10,801 nucleotides of DNA. Origin: Oscillospiraceae bacterium (GTDB lineage: Bacteria > Bacillota > Clostridia > Oscillospirales > JAKOTC01). The notes below the pieces were generated by a model. It ran no database searches. It was not told the origin of the DNA and saw only the letters and a list, made by a program, of their open reading frames with translations. Position numbers and translations under genes: made by a program. This document shows, one piece after another, positions 1 to 5,886 of this stretch. Location of the stretch: positions 13,646-24,446 of the forward strand of contig DAOPZJ010000041.1 in the NCBI GenBank assembly GCA_035353335.1, in the 5' to 3' direction. Each line of letters begins with the position of its first letter. The stretch's first letter is position 1.

Positions 1-785
1 GGACAGGTCGGGAAATCGCCGTTCGGTTCCGCCTGAGACGGCACCAGTGACGCCGTGACTCCGAGCCGTTCAAAGAGCTTCAAAACGGGCACTTTTCCGG
101 TACCGTTGAGCGGCGTATAGACGACATACAGACCGCTGCCTTTGCAGATACCCGGATGCACCGAATTGGCATACACCCGGTCGAGAAACTTCTCGACCAT
201 GGGTTCGCTGAGCATAGTGATATCCGTCCCGCCGGATTTGACTCCGGAGAACGGGTCTACTTGCTCAATATAGGAGAGAACTTTGTCGCTTTCCTCGACC
301 GAGAGCTGGCAGCCGGTTTTGTCATAGGCCTTGTAACCGTTATAAACCGAGGGGTTGTGGCTTGCCGTGATCATCACGCCGCCCGAGCACTTCAGTTCGC
401 GCACGGTATACGACAAAACCGGCGTGGGCTGGAGGGTCTCATACAGGTATACCTTAACGCCGTTGGCCGCAAAAATGCCGGCGGCAAGGCGAGAAAATTC
501 ATAGGACTTATGACGCGAGTCAAACGAGATCGCAACCGAGGGGTTTTTATAATTTTCCGCGAGATAGCGCGCAAAACCCTGTGTGGCCTTGCCTACGGTA
601 TAAATGTTCATACGTGCGCTGCCTGCGCCGATTACGCCCCGCAACCCGGCTGTACCGAATTGGAGCTCATCGTAAAACCGCTCCTTAATTTCGGACTCAT
701 TGCCCTTGATTGCGGCAAGCTCCGCCTTGATCCCGGGATCGGCAGCTCTTTCGCACCAGATTGTATATCGTTCAAAAGCCGTCAT
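1..785 (-). CDS. pgcA: Phospho-sugar mutase (phosphoglucomutase/phosphomannomutase), N-terminal 261 residues, cut by window edge
   Basis: Alpha-D-phosphohexomutase superfamily enzyme, expected to interconvert hexose 1- and 6-phosphates in the cytoplasm through a phosphoserine intermediate. I read the frame by hand from the ATG at 785-783 to the edge with no stop. Visible family marks are FGTAGLRG at residues 43-50, the phosphoserine loop TASHNP at 140-145 (catalytic Ser142), YNGYKAY at 148-154, and YTPLNGTG followed by a Glu-Pro-Asn-Gly-Asp-Phe-Pro-Thr segment near the edge. The metal-binding DGDxDR loop and the sugar-specificity loop lie beyond the window, so glucose versus mannose preference cannot be decided; family members are usually about 560-580 residues. 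The start is supported by GAGGAG at 795-800, nine bases upstream, and by a strong promoter. The long N-terminal form resembles Bacillus PgcA, but the symbol is tentative. Confidence 0.9.
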   Translation of the reverse strand, partial: MTAFERYTIWCERAADPGIKAELAAIKGNESEIKERFYDELQFGTAGLRGVIGAGSARMNIYTVGKATQGFARYLAENYKNPSVAISFDSRHKSYEFSRLAAGIFAANGVKVYLYETLQPTPVLSYTVRELKCSGGVMITASHNPSVYNGYKAYDKTGCQLSVEESDKVLSYIEQVDPFSGVKSGGTDITMLSEPMVEKFLDRVYANSVHPGICKGSGLYVVYTPLNGTGKVPVLKLFERLGVTASLVPSQAEPNGDFPTC

Positions 786-807
786 ATGCTCACGCTCCTC
801 ATACGAA

Positions 808-836
808 ATTATATCATTTTCAGCCCGATATTACAA
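808..836 (-). promoter_or_regulatory. Sigma-A-type promoter of the phospho-sugar mutase gene
   Basis: On the minus strand TTGTAA (831-836) and TATAAT (808-813) are separated by 17 bp. A TG one base before the -10 box makes it an extended -10 promoter. Transcription would start near 801, giving a very short leader of about 16 nt that begins at or close to the Shine-Dalgarno sequence. The match to consensus is strong; the start site itself is inferred. Confidence 0.75.
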
Positions 837-878
837 GTCGCGGAGTATAGCGGCCGAAAACGGCGCTTCATTGTTTTC

Positions 879-906
879 TTGACAATTCTTCGGTCTGTGA
901 TATAGT
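879..906 (+). promoter_or_regulatory. Sigma-A-type promoter of the glycosidase-like gene
   Basis: A perfect TTGACA (879-884) is followed by TATAGT (901-906) with a 16-bp spacer. Transcription would begin around 912-914, leaving a leader of about 88 nt before the ATG at 1001. The promoter is divergent from that of the sugar mutase; the two -35 boxes lie 42 bp apart, with a small palindrome (GCCG-AAAA-CGGC, 853-864) between them. The -10 box forms the outer end of a perfect inverted repeat, which suggests repression or another form of control. Confidence 0.7.
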
Positions 907-958
907 GAAGCCACTTACCGCTTATTTCTCATTTTGCTTTTTAAATGGCTTCACTATA
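901..958. repeat. Perfect 13-bp inverted repeat over the -10 box and leader of the glycosidase gene
   Basis: TATAGTGAAGCCA at 901-913 is repeated as its exact reverse complement at 946-958, leaving 32 bp between the arms. The left arm covers the -10 hexamer and the predicted start point. An RNA made from this promoter would therefore lack the left arm and could not form the hairpin, so a DNA-level role (two operator half-sites, possibly bridged by a repressor) fits better than an RNA structure. The left arm also holds a looser internal palindrome, AGTG (904-907) with CACT (912-915). No target-site duplication flanks the pair. Confidence 0.8.
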
Positions 959-1000
959 CATCAAAAGACAAACCCGTATATTTTTGAAAGGAACGTTGAA

Positions 1001-2320
1001 ATGGAGATGAACATCCCGAAAATCAAAATGCCGCTCGTCAGCCAAGAGAGTTTTCAGCATGCGACGGATGTTTTAAAACGCTGCACGGCGGACCATATCA
1101 TTGACGGCGTCAACCGCCCGTTTGTCGCTCCGGGCGGCGCTTACGGGTCAACCATGTGGTCTTTGGATGGGGCGCTGGCGGTCGAAGGATATCAGTGGCT
1201 GAACCCGGAAATCGGCAAAGACCTTCTATATAATCTAAAGCAGTTATCAACGCCCAACGGCAGAGTCAAACTGTATACGCCCGACAAGTTTGGTCATATC
1301 CCGAACGTGCAAGAGGAAATCGGCTCACTGCCCAAATTCTTCGAGGCGCTTTATGACGCCGCCAAAAGAGACGGAACGCCTGAATTCACCGAAGAGGTTT
1401 ATATCCTGTTTACAAAAAATCTGAACTGGTGGTTTTCGCATAGGCAGGACCCCGAGACCAAGCTGATCACCGCCGTGTTTGAGGAGACCTTTATCCCAAA
1501 TACGTTCGGCGGCTCGATGGAATACGCCCCGATCGACACCAACATGGAAATCGCCGCGGGCTGTTATTATACCGCATTATTAGCCCAAAGGCAGGGCTTA
1601 GCAAAGGAAGCTGCGTTTTATTTCAATAAAAAAGCGGAGATCTTGTCCGCTGTCAATCAATGTTTATGGGATTCCGAACGCAGGGCCTATTACGGCTGGT
1701 TCATCGAGAAGAAGAGATTTGACGACCGTCTTATGGCGTCGACATTCTACGGATTGCGCTTTAATAATGCCAACACGGAACAAAAAAGATATCTCTTCGA
1801 ACTGCTGCTTGACACTGACAGTTTTAATTGGAATACCTATCCTCTGACCTCGGTATCAAAAAAAGATAAAATTTTCACGGTTATCGACGGTGCTTACGCC
1901 GGAAACCCCTGCTGGTCGGGAAGCGTCTGGATGCTGATTAATTTCGCGGTCATTCAAGCGCTGAATGAGTCGAATGAGAGAGATTTAGCTGCCGAATTAA
2001 CTTACAAGACTCTCAATATTTTCAATAACAATTACGCCGAGTTTCTACACCCGTATAACGGTTCGGGGCACGGTGTTTCGGAATACGCCTGGACCGCCTC
2101 TTTATTTATCAAACTGATAATAGAAGAGATTTTCGGCATTGATTACAATGCTTTTACTCGCCAAATCACCATCCGTCCCAACCTGCCGGAAGCCTTGAAA
2201 AACAGCTGCTTTTCGATTGAAAATTTGTTTTTGCCCAATCAAAAGCGGCTCGACGTCCGGATTGTAAACAGCGCCGTAGCGTATTCTTACAAAGGAAACA
2301 ATATGGAGATTATTTTATAA
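1001..2320 (+). CDS. Glycoside-hydrolase-like protein with (alpha/alpha)6 barrel (GH37/GH63-like)
   Basis: This 439-residue protein resembles the six-hairpin glycosidases related to trehalase (GH37) and GH63 mannosylglycerate hydrolases. Family-like marks are MWSLDGALA (52-60), the PKFFEALYDAAKRDG helix (111-125), APIDTNMEIA (176-185, like the VDLNA segment of GH63), CWSGSVWMLINF (304-315) and the C-terminal EFLHPYNGSGHGVSEYAW (347-364). In the last of these, Glu347 is a candidate catalytic base. There is no signal peptide, so it should act inside the cell. I chose the ATG at 1001 because AAAGGA sits eight bases upstream; an in-frame start at 905 would lie upstream of the predicted transcript start. 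Trehalase signatures are absent, and the segment that usually carries the general acid (SGMD-like) reads EETFIPN (161-167). Substrate is unknown. It is the only plus-strand gene and looks lower in GC than its neighbours. Confidence 0.75.
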   Translation: MEMNIPKIKMPLVSQESFQHATDVLKRCTADHIIDGVNRPFVAPGGAYGSTMWSLDGALAVEGYQWLNPEIGKDLLYNLKQLSTPNGRVKLYTPDKFGHIPNVQEEIGSLPKFFEALYDAAKRDGTPEFTEEVYILFTKNLNWWFSHRQDPETKLITAVFEETFIPNTFGGSMEYAPIDTNMEIAAGCYYTALLAQRQGLAKEAAFYFNKKAEILSAVNQCLWDSERRAYYGWFIEKKRFDDRLMASTFYGLRFNNANTEQKRYLFELLLDTDSFNWNTYPLTSVSKKDKIFTVIDGAYAGNPCWSGSVWMLINFAVIQALNESNERDLAAELTYKTLNIFNNNYAEFLHPYNGSGHGVSEYAWTASLFIKLIIEEIFGIDYNAFTRQITIRPNLPEALKNSCFSIENLFLPNQKRLDVRIVNSAVAYSYKGNNMEIIL

Positions 2321-2339
2321 ATTCCGGTATTCTGCAAAG

Positions 2340-2948
2340 TTATTTATCTTTATTTAGCCATTTTTCAATCAACTCGACCAGTTTGAACTTTAACACATAG
2401 CCGTTCTTTTTCGAGGCAAACTTCCAACCGTTTTGATCGAGATAGGCGTCGAGCTGCGCTTCTTCGTCGGAACTTGCAGAGATGCAGATCGGCGGAAAGG
2501 CGATACAGAACCAGTTTTTACCCTTCCCCTTGCCGAGCGTCAGCTGCACCGTCGAATAAGTCCCGGCAGGGAGCATAAATTCGCCGTAATCGGTGGTATC
2601 GAAGTACCGGTCGGTGAGTTCTGCGGTCGCTTTATAGACAACACCGTTTTCGCGCAAAATATCGTTCGCCGTATCTTTAAAATCGTCAAGCGCTTTGGCG
2701 GCGGCTTCCTTGGCTTCTTCTTTGGTCTTCATTCCGGCGAAAACCTTTTGAAACTGCTCGGTGAGCGCATCGCGTATCTGTAACTTAATCGCCTGGTCGA
2801 AATCGTTGTCGGAGTTGGCCACAATGCGCAGCCGCACGGTGTTTTCGCGCACCGTGTCACATTCGTTCGAAAATTCCGCAAAGCCCGAGAGCACGCAGAT
2901 GAGCAATGCCAGCGCCGCAGCGATCAAAACAAAAGTAAACTTTTTCAT
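2340..2948 (-). CDS. spoIIR: Stage II sporulation protein R (SpoIIR)
   Basis: SpoIIR is made in the forespore under sigma-F and secreted toward the mother cell, where it triggers SpoIIGA to process pro-sigma-E. The 202-residue protein has an N-terminal hydrophobic segment (about 5-23) after two lysines, consistent with secretion. It then shows the family's RLRIVANSDNDFDQAIKLQIRD (39-60, quoted in two parts: RLRIVANSD, DFDQAIKLQIRD), YGEFMLPAGTY (121-131) and NWFCIAFPPIC (145-155, usually NWWCVLFPPLC). The length is normal for short clostridial SpoIIR. I start it at the ATG at 2948-2946 with AAGGAG at 2961-2966, twelve bases upstream. An in-frame TTG at 2990 would lie inside a hairpin and lacks a Shine-Dalgarno site. 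Its stop is 19 bp from that of the convergent glycosidase gene, with no clear terminator between them. Confidence 0.93.
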   Translation of the reverse strand: MKKFTFVLIAAALALLICVLSGFAEFSNECDTVRENTVRLRIVANSDNDFDQAIKLQIRDALTEQFQKVFAGMKTKEEAKEAAAKALDDFKDTANDILRENGVVYKATAELTDRYFDTTDYGEFMLPAGTYSTVQLTLGKGKGKNWFCIAFPPICISASSDEEAQLDAYLDQNGWKFASKKNGYVLKFKLVELIEKWLNKDK

Positions 2949-2955
2949 AATAAGT

Positions 2956-2999
2956 ACAATCTCCTTCGCAGAGGGCAAAGCCCGCCGCAAGGAGATTGT
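2956..2999 (-). promoter_or_regulatory. Leader hairpin that sequesters the spoIIR Shine-Dalgarno site
   Basis: Read on the minus strand, ACAATCTCCTT (2999-2989) is the exact complement of AAGGAGATTGT (2966-2956), which contains the spoIIR ribosome-binding site. Inside the 11-bp stem, GGGC and GCCC close a three-base loop (2977-2979). About four more pairs, one of them G-U, form between the two blocks with one bulge and one mismatch. The fold would bury the whole Shine-Dalgarno sequence. No T-run follows on the minus strand, so it is not a terminator for this direction. Its effect on translation is inferred from base pairing only. Confidence 0.75.
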
Positions 3000-3023
3000 T
3001 GACTGATTTTTATATAATCATAC
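2995..3023 (-). promoter_or_regulatory. Candidate sigma-F-like promoter of spoIIR
   Basis: On the minus strand GTATG (3019-3023) is followed after 15 bp by GTCAACAAT (2995-3003). The forespore sigma-F pattern is about GYATA - 15 - GGnnAnAnT, so each element has one mismatch. Transcription would start near 2988, just past the 5' arm of the leader hairpin. In Bacillus subtilis spoIIR is known to be sigma-F-dependent, which supports the reading. A competing extended -10 element, TGG-TATGAT (TATGAT at 3017-3022), lacks a good -35 box and would give a leader with the hairpin intact. Confidence 0.4.
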
Positions 3024-3027
3024 CATT

Positions 3028-3052
3028 AAAAACGACTTCCTTTGGGGAAGCC
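3028..3052 (-). terminator. Intrinsic terminator downstream of ligA
   Basis: On the minus strand GGCTTCC (3052-3046), loop CCAAA and GGAAGTC (3040-3034) form a seven-pair stem including one G-U pair. It is followed by one G and five Ts (3032-3028). It lies about 55 bp after the ligA stop and just before the spoIIR promoter region, where it would limit read-through into spoIIR. The stem is short, so termination may be partial. Confidence 0.55.
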
Positions 3053-3104
3053 GGTTTATTGTCACACCGGGGGACGCGCACCCTACTTAAATACGCACAA
3101 TCTA

Positions 3105-5105
3105 TTATAATTTTACCATCTCGTAAAACTCGGTTTCATTGATAATTTTTACGCCGAATGCTTGCGCCTTGGTCAGCTTGCTTCCGGCTTCTTCCCCGGC
3201 GAGCACAAAATCGGTCTTTGCCGAGACCGATGAGCTGGTCTTTCCGCCCGCGTCCTTGATCATTTGCTCTGCTTGATCTCGCGGAATCGACAGCGTCCCG
3301 GTCAATACAAACACCTTGCCCTCAAGCAGACCGCCGACCTTCTTTTCGGTCAGACAGGCCATATTGATTCCCGCAGCTCTCAATTTTTCGATTAATGCAA
3401 TGTTGATATCATTTAAGAAAAACCCCTTGATGCTCTCCGCAGTGATCCCGCCGATGCCCTCGACCCGCGCAATCTCCTCGACTTCGGCGTTTTTCAATGC
3501 GTCCAACGTCCCGAAATGCAAAGCCAAATCCTGCGCCGCGGTCTCGCCGACATGCCGGATGCCGAGCCCCGAAATCAGTCGCCACAAATCATTTTTCTTG
3601 CTCTTTTCAAGTGCGCCGAGCAGGTTCTGCGCCGACTTCTCGCCCTTTTTGTCGAGCGCGGCGATATCCTCTTTTTTTAAGCTGTATAAATCGGCGATAT
3701 CTTTCACCAATCCCTTGTCAAGCAGCGCTTTCAGCACCGCAGGGCCGAGTCCGTCAATGTCCATCGCCGACTTTTCGGTGAAGTGGATCATCTCGCGGAA
3801 GCGTTTTGCCGGGCAGTCGGGATTTTTACAGCGAATCGCGGGGCCGTCCTCATCTTTGATGACCTTGCTGCCGCATGACGGACAATCGTTCGGAATCCGA
3901 TAGGTCTCGTTCCCGCCCTTTTGTGTTACGTTGATCAACTCGGGGATGATGTCACCCGCCTTGCGCACTTCGATCATATCGCCGACCGCGACGCCCTTTT
4001 CGTCGATGAAATCCTGATTATGCAGTACCGCGCGCCCGACCGAAGTCCCGGCGAGCGTAACCGGTTCAAACACCGCCGTCGGGGTCAGCACGCCCGTACG
4101 CCCGACTTCAATGGAAATTTCGAGCAGTTTTGTCCGCTTGATCTCGGGGGGATATTTATAGGCGGCAGCCCAGCGTGGGAATTTCGAGGTACTGCCCAGT
4201 TTTGCGCGGTCGATTAAATTGTCGAGCTTGATGACCGCGCCGTCGATATCGAACTGCAGTTCATGGCGGGTTTTATTGATCTCGTCCACCCGCTCGATGA
4301 TTTTCTCAAAATCGGAAGTCAGGACATATTTTGAAGCCGGAAAGCCGAGCTTTTCCAGATAATCCAGCGATTCGCTGTGCCTTGAAATTTCTTTTCCGCG
4401 AATCTGCTGAATGTTAAACACAATCACCGCAAGATGCCGCGATCTGGTGATCTCGCTGTCTTTTTGCCGCAGTGAACCGGCGGCGGCGTTGCGCGGGTTT
4501 TTAAACGGAACTTCACCGTTATCATTCTGCGCCTCAACCAGTTTGGCAAAAACGTTTTTCGGCATATAGACCTCGCCGCGCACCTCTAAAAACTCCGGCC
4601 CGCCCTTTAGCTTTTTCGGGACTGACTCAATCGTCATCAGGTTTGCGGTCACATCCTCGCCGGTTTTGCCGTCGCCGCGGGTGGAACCACGCACAAAAAC
4701 GCCGTTTTCATATTCGAGCGAGACCGAAAGCCCGTCGATTTTGGCTTCGACGACGAATTCGGCATCGGGAAAACTTTCCTTGACCCGGTGTTCGAAATCC
4801 CGCAGCTCCTCATAAGAAAACACGTCCTGCAAACTCTCCATCGGCACAATGTGTTCGACGGGCGAAAAAAGCCGGGATGCCTTTCCGCCGACCTTAGAGA
4901 TCGGTTCCAACTCAAAAGCAAGCTCGGGGAACCGGGCGATGATCTCCCTCAGTTCCCTTGTCTGTTGATCGTATTCAAAATCCGATAACGAGGGGTTGTC
5001 CTGATTGTAATACTCCTCGTTGGCCTTTTCGATTTGTTTTCTCAAAGCTTCGGCGCGTGCCTTTGCATCATTCAAAACCAATTCCGCCAATTCCATTGCT
5101 CCCAT
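3105..5105 (-). CDS. ligA: NAD-dependent DNA ligase
   Basis: This is the essential ligase that seals nicks in replication and repair using NAD+. With the start at 5105 it has 666 residues, close to the usual 670. Visible parts in order are: the Ia-type NAD-binding helix with YYNQDNPSLSDFEYD (32-46), the adenylation motif AKIDG with nucleophile Lys122, TRGDG (142-146), RGEVY (176-180), DIDGAVIK (286-293), the OB fold near 320-400, a four-cysteine zinc finger (Cys408, 411, 426, 431), helix-hairpin-helix repeats (about 445-565) and a C-terminal BRCT domain (about 592-666). No key residue is missing. The start is uncertain: ATGs at 5105 and 5096 have poor Shine-Dalgarno sites, and a TTG at 5075 fits family length and overlaps the yunB stop by only 8 bp. 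It is probably cotranscribed with yunB. Confidence 0.97.
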   Translation of the reverse strand: MGAMELAELVLNDAKARAEALRKQIEKANEEYYNQDNPSLSDFEYDQQTRELREIIARFPELAFELEPISKVGGKASRLFSPVEHIVPMESLQDVFSYEELRDFEHRVKESFPDAEFVVEAKIDGLSVSLEYENGVFVRGSTRGDGKTGEDVTANLMTIESVPKKLKGGPEFLEVRGEVYMPKNVFAKLVEAQNDNGEVPFKNPRNAAAGSLRQKDSEITRSRHLAVIVFNIQQIRGKEISRHSESLDYLEKLGFPASKYVLTSDFEKIIERVDEINKTRHELQFDIDGAVIKLDNLIDRAKLGSTSKFPRWAAAYKYPPEIKRTKLLEISIEVGRTGVLTPTAVFEPVTLAGTSVGRAVLHNQDFIDEKGVAVGDMIEVRKAGDIIPELINVTQKGGNETYRIPNDCPSCGSKVIKDEDGPAIRCKNPDCPAKRFREMIHFTEKSAMDIDGLGPAVLKALLDKGLVKDIADLYSLKKEDIAALDKKGEKSAQNLLGALEKSKKNDLWRLISGLGIRHVGETAAQDLALHFGTLDALKNAEVEEIARVEGIGGITAESIKGFFLNDINIALIEKLRAAGINMACLTEKKVGGLLEGKVFVLTGTLSIPRDQAEQMIKDAGGKTSSSVSAKTDFVLAGEEAGSKLTKAQAFGVKIINETEFYEMVKL

Positions 5106-5790
5106 CCGGATTCGCCATAAAATCGTTTATGTTGCTTGAAGTAGTCCCCGATCCGGTGACTTCGGTGAACCCCTGCGGTACCGCGCCGACAATGACGGTT
5201 TCGGCGATGCAGAAATCCGCCGTGACCTCGGAAGTCGCCGAATAGCCGGCCATCACAATTGTGACCGTACCGGTGACCGACATCATAATTCTGTGCAGTG
5301 TCTGATTGATGCCGGCACTTGTGAATTCGTTGGTGATCGCTGTGGTCACATATCCCACCGGCACCAGCCGAACTTCAATTTTGGGGCCTCTGCCTGTGAA
5401 GACGTTGCTTCCGATCAGCGTACCGAGTGCGATATAGAGTTTACCGTCGTCATATTCCGAAAGGCGTTTTTGGATCGCTGTGGTCAAGCCGGCTTTCAGC
5501 GTGTTCAGCATCGTCATATTGGTTCTCACGACGCTCAGACCGTTTTCGTTTGTCTGGATATAGATCAGATTTAAATAATCGGTATTATCCGCGGCCAAAA
5601 CCTCGGTGACGCAGGAGTTGATGGCGAGAGTGCTGTATTCTTTGGCCTTGGTCTGGGCTAATTGGATTACGACGCTTCTCAGGCGTTTGTCGGCTGTTCT
5701 TATTATGGCAAATATACACCCGATAATTAACAGCCAAAGAATAATCGTTCTTGCGACGGCGCCGCGACGCCTTCTCCGCTTTCTGTCCAT
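5068..5790 (-). CDS. yunB: Sporulation protein YunB family
   Basis: YunB is a sporulation protein of unknown biochemical role; in Bacillus subtilis its gene belongs to the mother-cell sigma-E regulon. The 240-residue protein starts with a very basic stretch (residues 2-9) and one membrane segment (about 15-30), so it should be a membrane-anchored protein with most of its length outside the cytoplasm. Family marks are the Asn-Gly pair followed by NMTMLN (91-96), ALGTLIGSNVFTGRGP (121-136), VPVGYV (143-148), AGINQTLHRI (159-168) and AETVIVGAVP (196-205). The last 30 residues are Gly/Ser/Asn-rich and encode the overlap with the ligA start. The Shine-Dalgarno site is weak (GGGGGC, about 5801-5806). 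A terminator separates it from the upstream ispH-S1 gene, so it likely heads its own yunB-ligA unit. Confidence 0.85.
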   Translation of the reverse strand: MDRKRRRRRGAVARTIILWLLIIGCIFAIIRTADKRLRSVVIQLAQTKAKEYSTLAINSCVTEVLAADNTDYLNLIYIQTNENGLSVVRTNMTMLNTLKAGLTTAIQKRLSEYDDGKLYIALGTLIGSNVFTGRGPKIEVRLVPVGYVTTAITNEFTSAGINQTLHRIMMSVTGTVTIVMAGYSATSEVTADFCIAETVIVGAVPQGFTEVTGSGTTSSNINDFMANPDGSNGIGGIGFE

Positions 5791-5811
5791 AATCTATACC
5801 GCCCCCGGTGA

Positions 5812-5840
5812 ATTATATGCGTTATTCGGGCGGATGTGAC
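5812..5840 (-). promoter_or_regulatory. Promoter of yunB (sigma-E-like, or sigma-A)
   Basis: On the minus strand CATATAAT (5812-5819) matches the sigma-E -10 pattern CATACAMT at seven of eight positions. TCACATC, 13 bp upstream (5833-5839), is a partial match to the -35 pattern KMATATT. The same DNA also reads as a sigma-A site, GTCACA (5835-5840), 17 bp, TATAAT (5812-5817). Known sigma-E control of yunB in Bacillus favours the first reading. Use of both would let the downstream ligA be expressed in growing cells. Confidence 0.5.
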
Positions 5841-5841
5841 G

Positions 5842-5869
5842 AAAACCGGGCAGGCAAAATGCCCGCCCG
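5842..5869 (-). terminator. Intrinsic terminator of the baiN-cmk/plsC-ispH/S1 operon
   Basis: On the minus strand CGGGCGGGC (5869-5861), loop ATTTT and GCCTGCCCG (5855-5847) form a nine-pair GC-rich stem with one G-U pair. It is followed by G and four Ts (5845-5842). It begins 18 bp after the ispH-S1 stop codon. The predicted yunB promoter starts one base beyond the T-run. Confidence 0.8.
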
Positions 5870-5886
5870 TATGTTTTCAGTTTATC

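Noticed and set aside
841..880. Possible catabolite-response (CcpA cre) site between the divergent promoters
   Set aside because: The minus-strand sequence around 862-872 resembles the start of the cre pattern but is one base out of register and does not match the full consensus.
156..905. A 249-codon plus-strand frame across the mutase gene
   Set aside because: It is antisense to the well-supported phospho-sugar mutase and runs through both divergent promoters; no protein features were seen.
901..958. Inverted repeat as a miniature transposon with terminal repeats
   Set aside because: The element would be only 58 bp, no target-site duplication flanks it, and it is integrated with a good promoter; an operator is the simpler reading, though a genome search could change this.
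905..1000. Extended N-terminus for the glycosidase from an ATG at 905
   Set aside because: That ATG overlaps the -10 box and precedes the predicted transcript start, has no Shine-Dalgarno site, and the extra residues do not resemble the family. The ATG at 1001 has a good site.
2949..2990. In-frame TTG start for spoIIR at 2990
   Set aside because: It would sit at the edge of the leader hairpin without a ribosome site and would put charged residues before the signal segment.
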